Source: Brevundimonas goettingensis (GTDB taxonomy: Bacteria; Pseudomonadota; Alphaproteobacteria; Caulobacterales; Caulobacteraceae). Taken from it: DNA of 64,000 nt. A program made the translations under genes and the position numbers. Location of the stretch: positions 3,791,501 through 3,855,500 of the forward strand of contig NZ_CP062222.1 of NCBI RefSeq assembly GCF_017487405.1. The letters are read 5' to 3'. Within the stretch, counting starts at the first letter, position 1. Each line of letters starts with the position of its first letter. The notes beneath the pieces are model-generated. The model made no database searches. It worked only from the letters and a program-made list of their open reading frames with translations, and was not told where the DNA came from. Shown in pieces: positions 8,768-17,700 of this stretch.

Positions 8768-9988
8768 ATGCTGGTAGATGCAACCTCGCTCGGCGCGTTC
8801 GTTTCGCGGAGCGATGAGATCGGCGGGCCGGGCTCACCGGCATGCGACGCCTACTGGGCGGATTTCAGCTACCAACCGAGCTATCGGGTCGATCAGAGTC
8901 TGGATCCGTTCAGCGAAGCCTATGTCGCCGAGCAGATCGCCCTTTATCGCGAGATCGCCGGGCGCGAGCTGAACCAGGTCGAGACCGAGATGACCGCCCT
9001 GAACCTCGCCGAGCATGTCGCGGCGGTAAATCCGTACAACCATCCCCAGCCGTCTGGACTGGCCCTGCACATCGAACGTCTGTCCAAGGCCATGCGCCTG
9101 GCGGAGATTCCGCGCGGCGGCCGGCTCATCGACATGGGGTGCGGCTGGGGACTGTCATCGGAACTTGCCGCCTATCTGGGGCTGAGCGTCCGGGCGGTCG
9201 ATATCAATCCTGACTTCGTCAGTCTTGTGAACCAGCGCGCCGCGCGCTCGGGCTGGGATATTTCTGCGGTCCAGTCGCCGTTCGATTCCTACGAGCCGGC
9301 GGCGGCGGACGCTGTGCTGTTTTATGAGTGTCTGCACCACGCTGTGAGGCCCTGGACCCTGATCGAGACCCTGGGCCGGTCGCTGGGCGAAACTGGCAAG
9401 ATCGTCCTGGCCGGAGAGCCTATCAACGCCATCTGGTGGACCCACTGGGGGCTGCGGCTGGACGCCTTTTCCGTCTACTGCATCCACAAATTCGGCTGGT
9501 TCGAGAGCGGGTGGTCCGAGGACTTTTTGACCGAGTGCTTCCTGCGCGCGGGCCTGGCCACCCAGGTCGTTGTGGACGCCGACCCCTTGGTCGGGTTCAC
9601 CGTCATCGCCCGGCCCTTGCAGCTGGGCGCGCGTTCAGGCGCCGAGTTCATCCGGTCCACCACGGCGACGGGGTTCAGCGGCGATCCGCAGTTCGGCATC
9701 TTCAGCGGCGAGGGCTCTCTGGACCTGGTGTTCCCACGTGAGGCGACGCGGGCAGAGCTGGTGTTCCAGAATTTCCGTCCACGGGCGGTACCGGCGCGCA
9801 TGAGCCACGGTGACACGGTCCTGTTCGCGGGTGAGGCTCTTATGGGGCCGACCGTGGTCACGGTCGACCGACGGGCCGACCGGATGCGGATCGACCTGAG
9901 TTCCGAAGTCTGGGTGCCCGACGAGGAGCTTGGAAACGGCGACCCTCGTCGCCTGAGCCTGCACCTGGAAACCGTTACCTTCGCCTGA
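8768..9988 (+). CDS. Class I SAM-dependent methyltransferase with C-terminal extra domain
   Basis: The 406-residue protein contains a class I methyltransferase core. Residues about 117-150 read RLIDMGCGWGLSSELAAYLG (motif I, the SAM-binding glycine loop) followed by VRAVDINPDF (the acidic residue that binds the SAM ribose). A later strand with FYECLHHAVRPW resembles post-motif II/III of UbiE-like or glycan-associated methyltransferases. The last ~120 residues form a separate beta-rich region with no recognised family. The gene is divergent from the fcl operon, so methylation of a surface glycan or sugar is a reasonable guess. Substrate unknown. Confidence 0.8.
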   Translation: MLVDATSLGAFVSRSDEIGGPGSPACDAYWADFSYQPSYRVDQSLDPFSEAYVAEQIALYREIAGRELNQVETEMTALNLAEHVAAVNPYNHPQPSGLALHIERLSKAMRLAEIPRGGRLIDMGCGWGLSSELAAYLGLSVRAVDINPDFVSLVNQRAARSGWDISAVQSPFDSYEPAAADAVLFYECLHHAVRPWTLIETLGRSLGETGKIVLAGEPINAIWWTHWGLRLDAFSVYCIHKFGWFESGWSEDFLTECFLRAGLATQVVVDADPLVGFTVIARPLQLGARSGAEFIRSTTATGFSGDPQFGIFSGEGSLDLVFPREATRAELVFQNFRPRAVPARMSHGDTVLFAGEALMGPTVVTVDRRADRMRIDLSSEVWVPDEELGNGDPRRLSLHLETVTFA

Positions 9989-10056
9989 GAGCGGCTGAAC
10001 CCGATGGTCCCGGGCGCGTTCGCCTCTTTCCGCACAAGCCTTCGGATATCGCCGCC

Positions 10057-10320
10057 ATGATGCTCAGCACCTCGTCCGGAGACTTCCTGGTGCCCGAGAC
10101 GGTCGAGGCGGAAGTGCCCTCCGTGCCCCCGATCCCGCATCCTGACGAACCTGAATATGAGGCGCGCCGGATCGCGTTTGGAGAATGGCTGGACGCCGAG
10201 CCCCAGCACCTCATCGACTATGAACGTTTGCGGCGTTGGCAGATCGAGCAGAACGACCTCGCCGCCGCCGCCGCGCGAGACGGTCGATCGTTCACGGTCA
10301 CTCGCGACGGCCTGGAATAG
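10057..10320 (+). CDS. Small hypothetical protein
   Basis: The 87-residue protein has a Pro/Glu-rich N-terminus and a hydrophilic helical C-terminal half with LRRWQIEQNDLAAAAARDG. No signal peptide, membrane segment or known domain is visible. It follows the methyltransferase by 68 bp on the same strand and is followed at once by a good rho-independent terminator, so it is likely the last gene of that transcript. I do not recognise the family. Confidence 0.5.
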   Translation: MMLSTSSGDFLVPETVEAEVPSVPPIPHPDEPEYEARRIAFGEWLDAEPQHLIDYERLRRWQIEQNDLAAAAARDGRSFTVTRDGLE

Positions 10321-10331
10321 GGACAGGCGCC

Positions 10332-10365
10332 GGGGCCCGGGCGGGCGACGCCGCCCGGCCCTTTT
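10332..10365 (+). terminator. Rho-independent terminator
   Basis: A GC-rich hairpin with core CGGGCGG / CCGCCCG around GCGACG, flanked by GGCC/GGCC-type pairs, is followed by TTTT. It lies 12 bp after the stop of the 87-residue gene and acts on the plus strand. No U-run is present on the minus side, where the RTX gene ends at 10371. Confidence 0.75.
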
Positions 10366-10370
10366 CGCGG

Positions 10371-13300
10371 CTAGTGGAAGGTCCAGTGGCCGGTGTCGTC
10401 GACGCGGCGCCAGGCGGAATGGTCGCCGTTGAGGTCGATCCCGTCGCCGCCGGTCCATTCGGGCAGGGTCAGGGCGACATCGTGGCCCGGGACGGGCGCC
10501 TCATCCGGGAACAGATCGGACTTGAGGTCGCCGGGCGCAGGCTCTTCGAACGGCAGGACCAGCGGCTCCAGCGCGACCTCGGCCGGCAGGACGAAGGCGT
10601 CGTCGTGGATCAGGGCGGGCAGGGTCAGGGCGGGCAGGGTCAGGGCCACGTCCTTGATCGCGGCGTCTTCACTGGCCACGGCCGGCAGCACCAGGGCGTC
10701 GCCGGGCCCGTCCTCAGAGGTGAGGGTCGGCAGGACCAGAGGCTCGGCGGCCGCCTTGGCGGCGGCGTCGCCGACCACCTCGGCCGGGCTGGAGTGGTAA
10801 TCGAAGGTCTGGATGCCGGCCAGCATGTTGGGCGTGGTCAGGTTGACGTGCTCCTGGCTCTCGGAGAACTCCAGCAGGACCTGGGCGCGGGTCCTGAGGC
10901 CCGCGTCGATGTTGTTGACCCAGTTCTGGATCCCGGCCGGGTCGCCCTCGCGGTTCAGGCAGAAGCGGAACAGCTGGGCCACGAAGTCCCAGTTGGACAG
11001 GCCGCCGTAGCGGGCCTGGAACTCGGGGGAATCGGCAAAGCCGGAGGCGATCTGGGACAGGGCCATGCCGCCCTTGAGCGAGGCCGTCCAGCCGATCAGC
11101 CCGGCCGAATCCGGCAGCCGGTCGAAGGTGGCGTCATACAGCCGGGCGATGATCAGGGCCTGCTGGTCGGCGACCCACAGACCCTGGTTGAGCACCGCCT
11201 GCGTGAGGCCCCGATGTTCGGCGCTCTCGGAGAAGCCGATGACGACGTCGCCGCGGCTCATCCCGGCGTTGAGGCTGGCGGTCCAGCCGTTGACCCCCTC
11301 CGGCTCACCGTCGCGGCCCAGGGAGAAGCGGTACAGCTGTTCGATGAAGGTGCGGTTGTCCAGGGCGCCGAAGCGGTCGAGGAACTCGGCCGAATGGACG
11401 AAGGCGTCGGCCAGGGTGCGCAGGGTGATGGTCCCGTTGGCGATCCAGGCCGCCTGGCCCTCCAGCCCCGCCTCGTCATAGTGCCGGCCCAGGGCCGCAT
11501 CGTACAGCCGCATGACCTGGGCCGAGGCGCTGTCCACGTCGAACGTCAGCGTCCCGTCCACGAAGCGCGCGTTCTCGATCGAGGTCAGCGTATCCGCACC
11601 GCCCTCCGGCCCGCCCACGACCGTCGAACTGTTCGCCGTCCCGTATTGACGACGGATGCCCGCGTAGGCCGCCGTGTCGATCCCGTCGCCGCCGTTGATC
11701 TGATCAGAACCCGCACCGCCCGTCAGGACGTCGTTGCCCGCCAGACCGTTCAGGATGTCGTTGCCGGCCAGACCGTTGATGACGTCATTGCCCGTCGTGC
11801 CGCTCAGGGTGTCCGCACTGGCCGTGCCGTTGACGACGTTCAAAGAAGCGAGCGCGACGGTCCGGTCAGCAAACTTCAGGAACTCGAAGTTGGTGAGGGT
11901 GCTCGTGCCGGACCCGGTGCCCGATACCGTCGTCACGCCATCGATCGTCCTGATGGTATAGGCGGAAAACAAGCCCGAAAAGACGGCGGTGTCGGAGCCC
12001 GCTCCCCCGTCAAGGGTGTCGTTGCCTCCCCCGCCGGTAATGAGGTCGTCGCCGGCGGCGCCATTGAAGGTTTCGGCGCCGCTGCTGCCGATCAGATTGT
12101 CCGCGAAGTTCGAGCCGACAAAGCGGGAAACGAAGCCGATATAGTCCCGACCGGATCCGCCGGTGTCCTGAGCTCCCTGGATGCGAAGGTCGAGGGTAAT
12201 GCCCGACCGGGCGTCGCTGTAGTCGACGATGTCCAGTGAGTTTCCCAGACCCCCATAGATAGTGTCATCGCCGTCACCGCCCTGAAGGATGTCGCCGGTG
12301 CCGCTGCCCAGCAGGGTGTCGTTTCCGTCGCCGCCGAACAGATGGCCTCTGGAGCCTCCGGTGTTGGAGATCTTGTCGTTGCCTTCGCCGCCGTATAGCC
12401 AGCCCTCGACGGTACGGCTGTTGATGACGTCGTTGCCCGCCTCCCCGAAGAAGCGGCTGTAGAGGCCGTCGCCGCTCAGGACGTCATCGCCGTCGCCGCC
12501 ATGGACGAGATCGGTCCCGCCTCCGGCGTCGATGGTGTCGTGACCTGCGTCGCCGTACAGAATGTCATCATCCCATCCGCCGGAAATATTGTCATTGCCG
12601 CCGCCGCCGTGGATTTCGTCGTCGCCGTAGTCGCCGATGAGCCGCTCCCCGTCGTCGCCGCCGTAGATGATGTCGTGTCCAAAACCGCCGGTGATCAGGT
12701 TGGCGCCGGATCCCCCGTAAAGGGTGTCGTCGCCATCGCCGCCATCGATGGTGTCGGCGTCCGCGCCGCCGTCGATGACATCATTGCCAATGCCGCCCGA
12801 GAGTAGATCCCCGCCGACGCCCCCGTCGATCCGGTCGTTCCCAACTCCACCCGCGATGATATCGTCCCCGGCGCCGCCATAGGCGTCCATCCCGCCCTCG
12901 TCATCGACCAGCCGGTCATTGCCGTCGCCGCCTTCAAGCCGATCCCAGCCGCGTCCGCCGGCCAGGAGATCATCGCCTGTGCCGCCGATAAGCAGGTCGT
13001 CCCCATCCTCGCCGAAGATGCGATCGGCCCCCGCCCCGCCTTCGATGCGGTTGGCTCGCGCGTCGCCGATCAGATCGTCCGCCGAAGCCGCGCCTGTCAG
13101 CGACCCGTCGCCCCCCGGAGACGCGCTGGATCCGCCGGTGGCCAGGGCGTTCCATTGTGACAAGGAAAGCGTCGTTGCGCCCCGCACCAGAACCGAGCCG
13201 CCCGTGTAGGTCAGGCGAGTGTCCGCGCCCTCGATCGTCGCGCCCAGGAACTGCGCGCCACCCAGGGCGAACCGGTCCTCGGCGGCATCGAAACCCTCGA

Positions 13301-14567
13301 TGATATCGTCGCCGCCGTCCGCGCCCAGAACGATCTCGTCGGCCCCTGCCGACAGCACCAGACGGTCCGATCCCGCGCCCCCGATCAGGGTGTCGCCGCC
13401 AGCGGCGTAAAGGATGTCCGCGCCGTCGCCGCCGAACAACAGGTCTCGACCCGCACCACCGGTCAGGCGGTCGTCGCCGGCATCGCCGAAGATCAGGTCG
13501 TCGCCATCGCCGCCGTCCACCGCATCCGCGCCTGACCCGGCGTGAATTTCATCGCGACCCGCGCCGCCGAAGACATCGTCGTTGCCGGTCCCGGAGAAGA
13601 CGCGGTCATCACCGTCGCCCATGGACAGACGGCCGACCAGCCGTCCCTCACCGCCCAGGAAGAGATCGTCGCCCGAAGCGAAGGAGATGTTGCCGGAGAT
13701 CAGCCCGGTGTTGGTGATCCTGTCCGTGCCGAAATACAGGGTGATGTCGCCGCGGATTTCGCCGGTGTTCTCGATCCAGTCGTTGCCGACGGGGAAGAAG
13801 CCGCCGCTGACCGGGCGCTCGGTGATGGCGACGGCGGCGCTGATCAGGCCAGAGTTGAAAATGTGCGAATCGAAGACACCGGCGGCGACGGATATGCCGA
13901 TGCTGGTGTCGGTTCCCGACGTCTTTTGCGCTGTGATCGTGCCGGTGTTGAGGAACTCGCTGTGATGTCCCCAGATCAGCACGCCGATGGCGGAGGCGGA
14001 GCCGCGGACATCGATAAGCCCCGAGTTATGACCCAGGCCGCCATTGTACATCATGATCCCGCTGGCGTTGCGGTCGGAAGTGACGGTCACCCGGCCCGAG
14101 TTCAGGAACTCGAAGCCCATGTAGTCGCTGTCGCTGCCCGTAACCCCGCCGTTATAGGTGCTCAGCGCGGTCGCATCGCCGAGGGACTCGACGATAAACA
14201 CTCCGTCGTTCTGAAAATCTGCGCTCCCGCCACCGGAGAAAAAGCCGAAGACGTCCGTAGACGCGGTTTCCCCGGAAAAGCGCATAACCCCCGTCACTGT
14301 GTTGACGAAGGTTGCTTCAAAAAAGTCCCCGCCATCGGTCAGATAGTCGTTGTATATGCCGTTGAAAATGACGCGTGTGCCGGACAGGAAGGGCGCCGCA
14401 TTGCTGTGCGCCCAGATCGTGCCACGGTTGATCAGATGCGGCGCCAGCTCCAGTTGCCCATAGTCCTGGGTCGGATCCTGAACCCGAAAGGCCGGGGTGT
14501 TCACAAACTCTAGCGACTGACCTTCACCGACCTCATAGGTGGTGTCTCTAACCAGAATCGTCGGCAC
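10371..14567 (-). CDS. Large RTX repeat protein with DUF4214 module, probable type I secretion substrate
   Basis: The 1398-residue protein starts at a GTG (14567) preceded by a GGGGG-type ribosome site. Residues 1 to ~300 carry recurring N-[TS]-G turns (LNTGTI, FNSGLI, ENTGEI, TNTGLI) typical of a right-handed beta-helix or adhesin-like passenger. From about 300 to 950 there are dozens of GGxGxDxUx calcium-binding RTX nonapeptides in several blocks. Residues ~957-1342 form a DUF4214 module almost identical to that of the adjacent protease. A [LF]xLP-rich tail follows, ending DDTGHWTFH. There is no Sec signal peptide, as expected for type I export. It is the last gene after ABC exporter, adaptor and protease. 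Likely a secreted or surface-bound protein; an adhesin or S-layer-like role is inferred. Confidence 0.88.
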   Translation of the reverse strand: MPTILVRDTTYEVGEGQSLEFVNTPAFRVQDPTQDYGQLELAPHLINRGTIWAHSNAAPFLSGTRVIFNGIYNDYLTDGGDFFEATFVNTVTGVMRFSGETASTDVFGFFSGGGSADFQNDGVFIVESLGDATALSTYNGGVTGSDSDYMGFEFLNSGRVTVTSDRNASGIMMYNGGLGHNSGLIDVRGSASAIGVLIWGHHSEFLNTGTITAQKTSGTDTSIGISVAAGVFDSHIFNSGLISAAVAITERPVSGGFFPVGNDWIENTGEIRGDITLYFGTDRITNTGLISGNISFASGDDLFLGGEGRLVGRLSMGDGDDRVFSGTGNDDVFGGAGRDEIHAGSGADAVDGGDGDDLIFGDAGDDRLTGGAGRDLLFGGDGADILYAAGGDTLIGGAGSDRLVLSAGADEIVLGADGGDDIIEGFDAAEDRFALGGAQFLGATIEGADTRLTYTGGSVLVRGATTLSLSQWNALATGGSSASPGGDGSLTGAASADDLIGDARANRIEGGAGADRIFGEDGDDLLIGGTGDDLLAGGRGWDRLEGGDGNDRLVDDEGGMDAYGGAGDDIIAGGVGNDRIDGGVGGDLLSGGIGNDVIDGGADADTIDGGDGDDTLYGGSGANLITGGFGHDIIYGGDDGERLIGDYGDDEIHGGGGNDNISGGWDDDILYGDAGHDTIDAGGGTDLVHGGDGDDVLSGDGLYSRFFGEAGNDVINSRTVEGWLYGGEGNDKISNTGGSRGHLFGGDGNDTLLGSGTGDILQGGDGDDTIYGGLGNSLDIVDYSDARSGITLDLRIQGAQDTGGSGRDYIGFVSRFVGSNFADNLIGSSGAETFNGAAGDDLITGGGGNDTLDGGAGSDTAVFSGLFSAYTIRTIDGVTTVSGTGSGTSTLTNFEFLKFADRTVALASLNVVNGTASADTLSGTTGNDVINGLAGNDILNGLAGNDVLTGGAGSDQINGGDGIDTAAYAGIRRQYGTANSSTVVGGPEGGADTLTSIENARFVDGTLTFDVDSASAQVMRLYDAALGRHYDEAGLEGQAAWIANGTITLRTLADAFVHSAEFLDRFGALDNRTFIEQLYRFSLGRDGEPEGVNGWTASLNAGMSRGDVVIGFSESAEHRGLTQAVLNQGLWVADQQALIIARLYDATFDRLPDSAGLIGWTASLKGGMALSQIASGFADSPEFQARYGGLSNWDFVAQLFRFCLNREGDPAGIQNWVNNIDAGLRTRAQVLLEFSESQEHVNLTTPNMLAGIQTFDYHSSPAEVVGDAAAKAAAEPLVLPTLTSEDGPGDALVLPAVASEDAAIKDVALTLPALTLPALIHDDAFVLPAEVALEPLVLPFEEPAPGDLKSDLFPDEAPVPGHDVALTLPEWTGGDGIDLNGDHSAWRRVDDTGHWTFH
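10541..11695. repeat. Copy A of ~1.15 kb duplicated DUF4214/LxLP module
   Basis: This stretch matches 14940-16079 almost base for base. By eye I find only a handful of substitutions and a 15-bp length difference. It encodes the DUF4214 part and most of the LxLP tail of the RTX protein. Recent duplication or gene conversion explains the identity, since the flanking RTX blocks have diverged. Confidence 0.9.
10606..10647. repeat. 15-bp tandem repeat encoding LTLPA
   Basis: The unit AGGGTCAGGGCGGGC (plus strand) is present in one full copy with partial copies on both sides. On the minus strand it encodes LTLPALTLPAL. The paralogous protease gene has exactly one unit fewer at 14998-15024, so unit number differs between the two copies. 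Confidence 0.85.
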
Positions 14568-14596
14568 GCTATCCCCCTGATACTTAACCCGGAATA

Positions 14597-14608
14597 CTCA
14601 ACCTTGAG
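14597..14608. promoter_or_regulatory. Short inverted repeat upstream of the RTX gene
   Basis: CTCAA-CC-TTGAG lies about 30 bp upstream of the GTG start of the RTX gene, inside the 189-bp gap that separates it from the protease gene. It could be an operator. The gap also holds a terminator, so the RTX gene probably has its own promoter here. Confidence 0.25.
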
Positions 14609-14713
14609 TTTTAGGGCGCCATATCGGGCTTGGCTAGCCAGACGGTAACCCGCGTTACTGGCCTGCGAAAATCACGCTTGTCGGTAGAACGGCCTGTCGC
14701 CTTCGGTCAGGCG

Positions 14714-14748
14714 AAACCCCCGGCGGCCCCGCGGTCGCCGGGGGTTTT
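14714..14748 (-). terminator. Rho-independent terminator of the protease gene
   Basis: CCCCCGGCG (14717-14725) pairs perfectly with CGCCGGGGG (14736-14744) around a 10-nt loop. A-run and T-run flank it, so it can end transcription on the minus strand 9 bp after the protease stop; it is symmetrical enough to act on both strands. Confidence 0.8.
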
Positions 14749-14756
14749 CGTGAGTC

Positions 14757-17700
14757 TTAGTGCAGTGTCCAGTGTCCGGTGTCGTTGAGGCGTGCGGGGA
14801 TGTGGTGTGCGGCCCATTCGGGGTCGTCGGAGAGGGTGAGGGCGGTGTCGTGACCGGCTTCGGGGGTGGCGCCGGTCAGGGGCGTGTGGGTCAGGGCTGC
14901 GGATGCCTCGTCTCCGGTCCCGTCGGTTCCGTCGTCGGCGGGCAGGACCAGCGGCGCCAGCGCGACCTCGGCCGGCAGGACGAAGGCGTCGTCGTGGATC
15001 AGGGCGGGCAGGGTCAGGGCCACGTCCTTGATCGCGGCGTCTTCACTGGCCATGGCCGGCAGCACCAGGGCGTCGCCGGGCCCGTCCTCAGAGGTGAGGG
15101 TCGGCAGGACCAGAGGCTCGGCGGCCGCCTTGGCGGCGGCGTCGCCGACCACCTCGGCCGGGCTGGAGTGGTAATCGAAGGTCTGGATGCCGGCCAGCAT
15201 GTTGGGCGTGGTCAGGTTGACGTGCTCCTGGCTCTCGGAGAACTCCAGCAGGACCTGGGCGCGGGTCCTGAGGCCCGCGTCGATGTTGTTGACCCAGTTC
15301 TGGATCCCGGCCGGGTCGCCCTCGCGGTTCAGGCAGAAGCGGAACAGCTGGGCCACGAAGTCCCAGTTGGACAGGCCGCCGTAGCGGGCCTGGAACTCGG
15401 GGGAATCGGCAAAGCCGGAGGCGATCTGGGACAGGGCCATGCCGCCCTTGAGCGAGGCCGTCCAGCCGATCAGCCCGGCCGAATCCGGCAGCCGGTCGAA
15501 GGTGGCGTCATACAGCCGGGCGATGATCAGGGCCTGCTGGTCGGCGACCCACAGACCCTGGTTGAGCACCGCCTGCGTGAGGCCCCGATGTTCGGCGCTC
15601 TCGGAGAAGCCGATGACGACGTCGCCGCGGCTCATCCCGGCGTTGAGGCTGGCGGTCCAGCCGTTGACCCCCTCCGGCTCACCGTCGCGGCCCAGGGAGA
15701 AGCGGTACAGCTGTTCGATGAAGGTGCGGTTGTCCAGGGCGCCGAAGCGGTCGAGGAACTCGGCCGAATGGACGAAGGCGTCGGCCAGGGTGCGCAGGGT
15801 GATGGTCCCGTTGGCGATCCAGGCCGCCTGGCCCTCCAGCCCCGCCTCGTCATAGTGCCGGCCCAGGGCCGCATCGTACAGCCGCATGACCTGGGCCGAG
15901 GCGCTGTCCACGTCGAACGTCAGCGTCCCGTCCACGAAGCGCGCGTTCTCGATCGAGGTCAGCGTATCCGCACCGCCCTCCGGCCCGCCCACCACCGTCG
16001 AACTGTTCGCCGTCCCGTACTGACGACGGATGCCCGCATACGCCGCCGTGTCGATCCCGTCGCCGCCGTCCAGATTATCCGAACCCGCACCGCCGTTCAA
16101 AAGATCGTTGCCGGGGGCGCCGACGATGGTGTCATTCCCGCCCAAGCCCAGGATGATGTCGTTGCCCGGACTTCCGTAAAGGTTCTCGCCGGCCTCTGTC
16201 CCGGTCAGCGCCGGGCCGTCCGGGGTCAGGGCGTAACGCTGCTGGCCGAATTGCAGAAACTCGACATTGGTCAAGGTGTCGATGCCTGTGCCGGCGCCGG
16301 AGGCGTTTCCGTTGATCGTGGTCACGCCGTTCGCCGTCGTGATGACGTACTGCATGTAGCTTCCGGTATAGAGCACCGTGTCGATGCCTGCTCCACCGTC
16401 TATACGGTCGTTGGCCGAGCCGGTATTGCTCATGTCGGAAGAGAGGCCCTGATAGAATATGTCATCCCCGTCCTCGCCAAACATGGTCGCGCCAACATGT
16501 TCCGTGTTGGCCACCGAGTGTCCGGGCACCGAGATGTGCATCGTATAGGTCGCGCCGGCCGTAATGTTCTTGGTCGTCAGCGAGGGTTCGTTGGACAACC
16601 ATTCGGTGACTTCAACGTAATACATGCCGTTCGCGGGAACGGTGAAGGTAATCGCGGAGTCCGTGTCATTGCCGCTGTCGCCCGGTGTCGAGCCGTCGTC
16701 GTTCGTCGCCAGGAGTTGGCCGTTGATATCGTAGAGGCGGATCACGCTGTCGAACGACGCATTGTCGATATCCACGACAATAGCAGCGCCGGCCGTGGCG
16801 GTGAATCCGTACCATTCGGCGTTGCCGCCGCTGGTGGAGACGACGGTGGCGTGCGGCACGGTCCCGGCATTGGCGACGTCCGTGCGGGGTAGGACATCGA
16901 AGGAGCCGTCGAGCTGGATCGCCTGGGCTCGGTTAATGTTGATGCCGTCCGCTCGCTTGATGAAGTCGGGCGCGCCACCGCTGAGACCGGTCAGGCCGGA
17001 GTAGAACGCGTCGTTGCCCGCGCCGCCGTACATGATATCGGCGCCGCCGTTGCCGCGCAGGATGTTGGCTCCGGCGTCGCCGCGCAGCAGGTCATCGTAA
17101 GAGGTGCCCCGCACGCCCTCGATGCCGATCAGAATGTCGGTTCCGGATCCGGCTCCGGTCGCCGTTCCCGCCGCCAGGTTGACCGTGACTGCGCTGGCGG
17201 CGAGGGCGTAGCTCGCCTCATCCGCCCCCGCGCCGCCGTCCAACCGGTCATTGCCAAGGCCGCCGGTCAGGATGTCGTCGCCATCGCCACCGTTCAGGGT
17301 GTCGTTCCCCGAGCCGCCGTCAAGCTGGTCATTCCCGCCCAGCCCGTTGAGGCTATCGTTTCCCCCGGCGCCAGAAAGGGTGTCGGTGAACGTGGTGCCG
17401 GTCATCAGATCGTTGGTTGCGTCGCCTGATACGTTCAGGCCGCCGGTCGGAGCCGCGGCGATGGTCTGGTCGGAGAAGGCCAGGAACTCGACATTGGTCA
17501 CCATGGTGAACTGGGGGCTGCCGTTGGCGGTGATGTAGCCGGTCCGCCCGTTCCAGGTGATCGTGTAATTCGCCAGTGCGCCGGAGAAGACCACCGTGTC
17601 GGTGCCCAGGCCGCCGTCTATGACGTCGGATCCGAGGGAGCCGCCGGACAGGCGGTTGTCGGCGGAGTTGCCATAGATGCGGTCGGATCCGGCCCCGCCG

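Noticed and set aside
10236-12239. A 667-codon plus-strand open frame
   Set aside because: It is antisense to the RTX gene; its Gly/Val/Asp-rich text is the complement of RTX and DUF4214 codons. The minus-strand gene has clear domains.
11700-13700. Dense short repeats that might look like a CRISPR or satellite array
   Set aside because: They are the ~27-bp codon sets for GGxGxDxUx RTX nonapeptides inside a continuous coding frame, with variable units and no conserved direct repeat plus spacer layout.
14760-16892. A 710-codon plus-strand open frame
   Set aside because: Antisense to the protease gene, and largely the same text as the antisense frame over the duplicated module.
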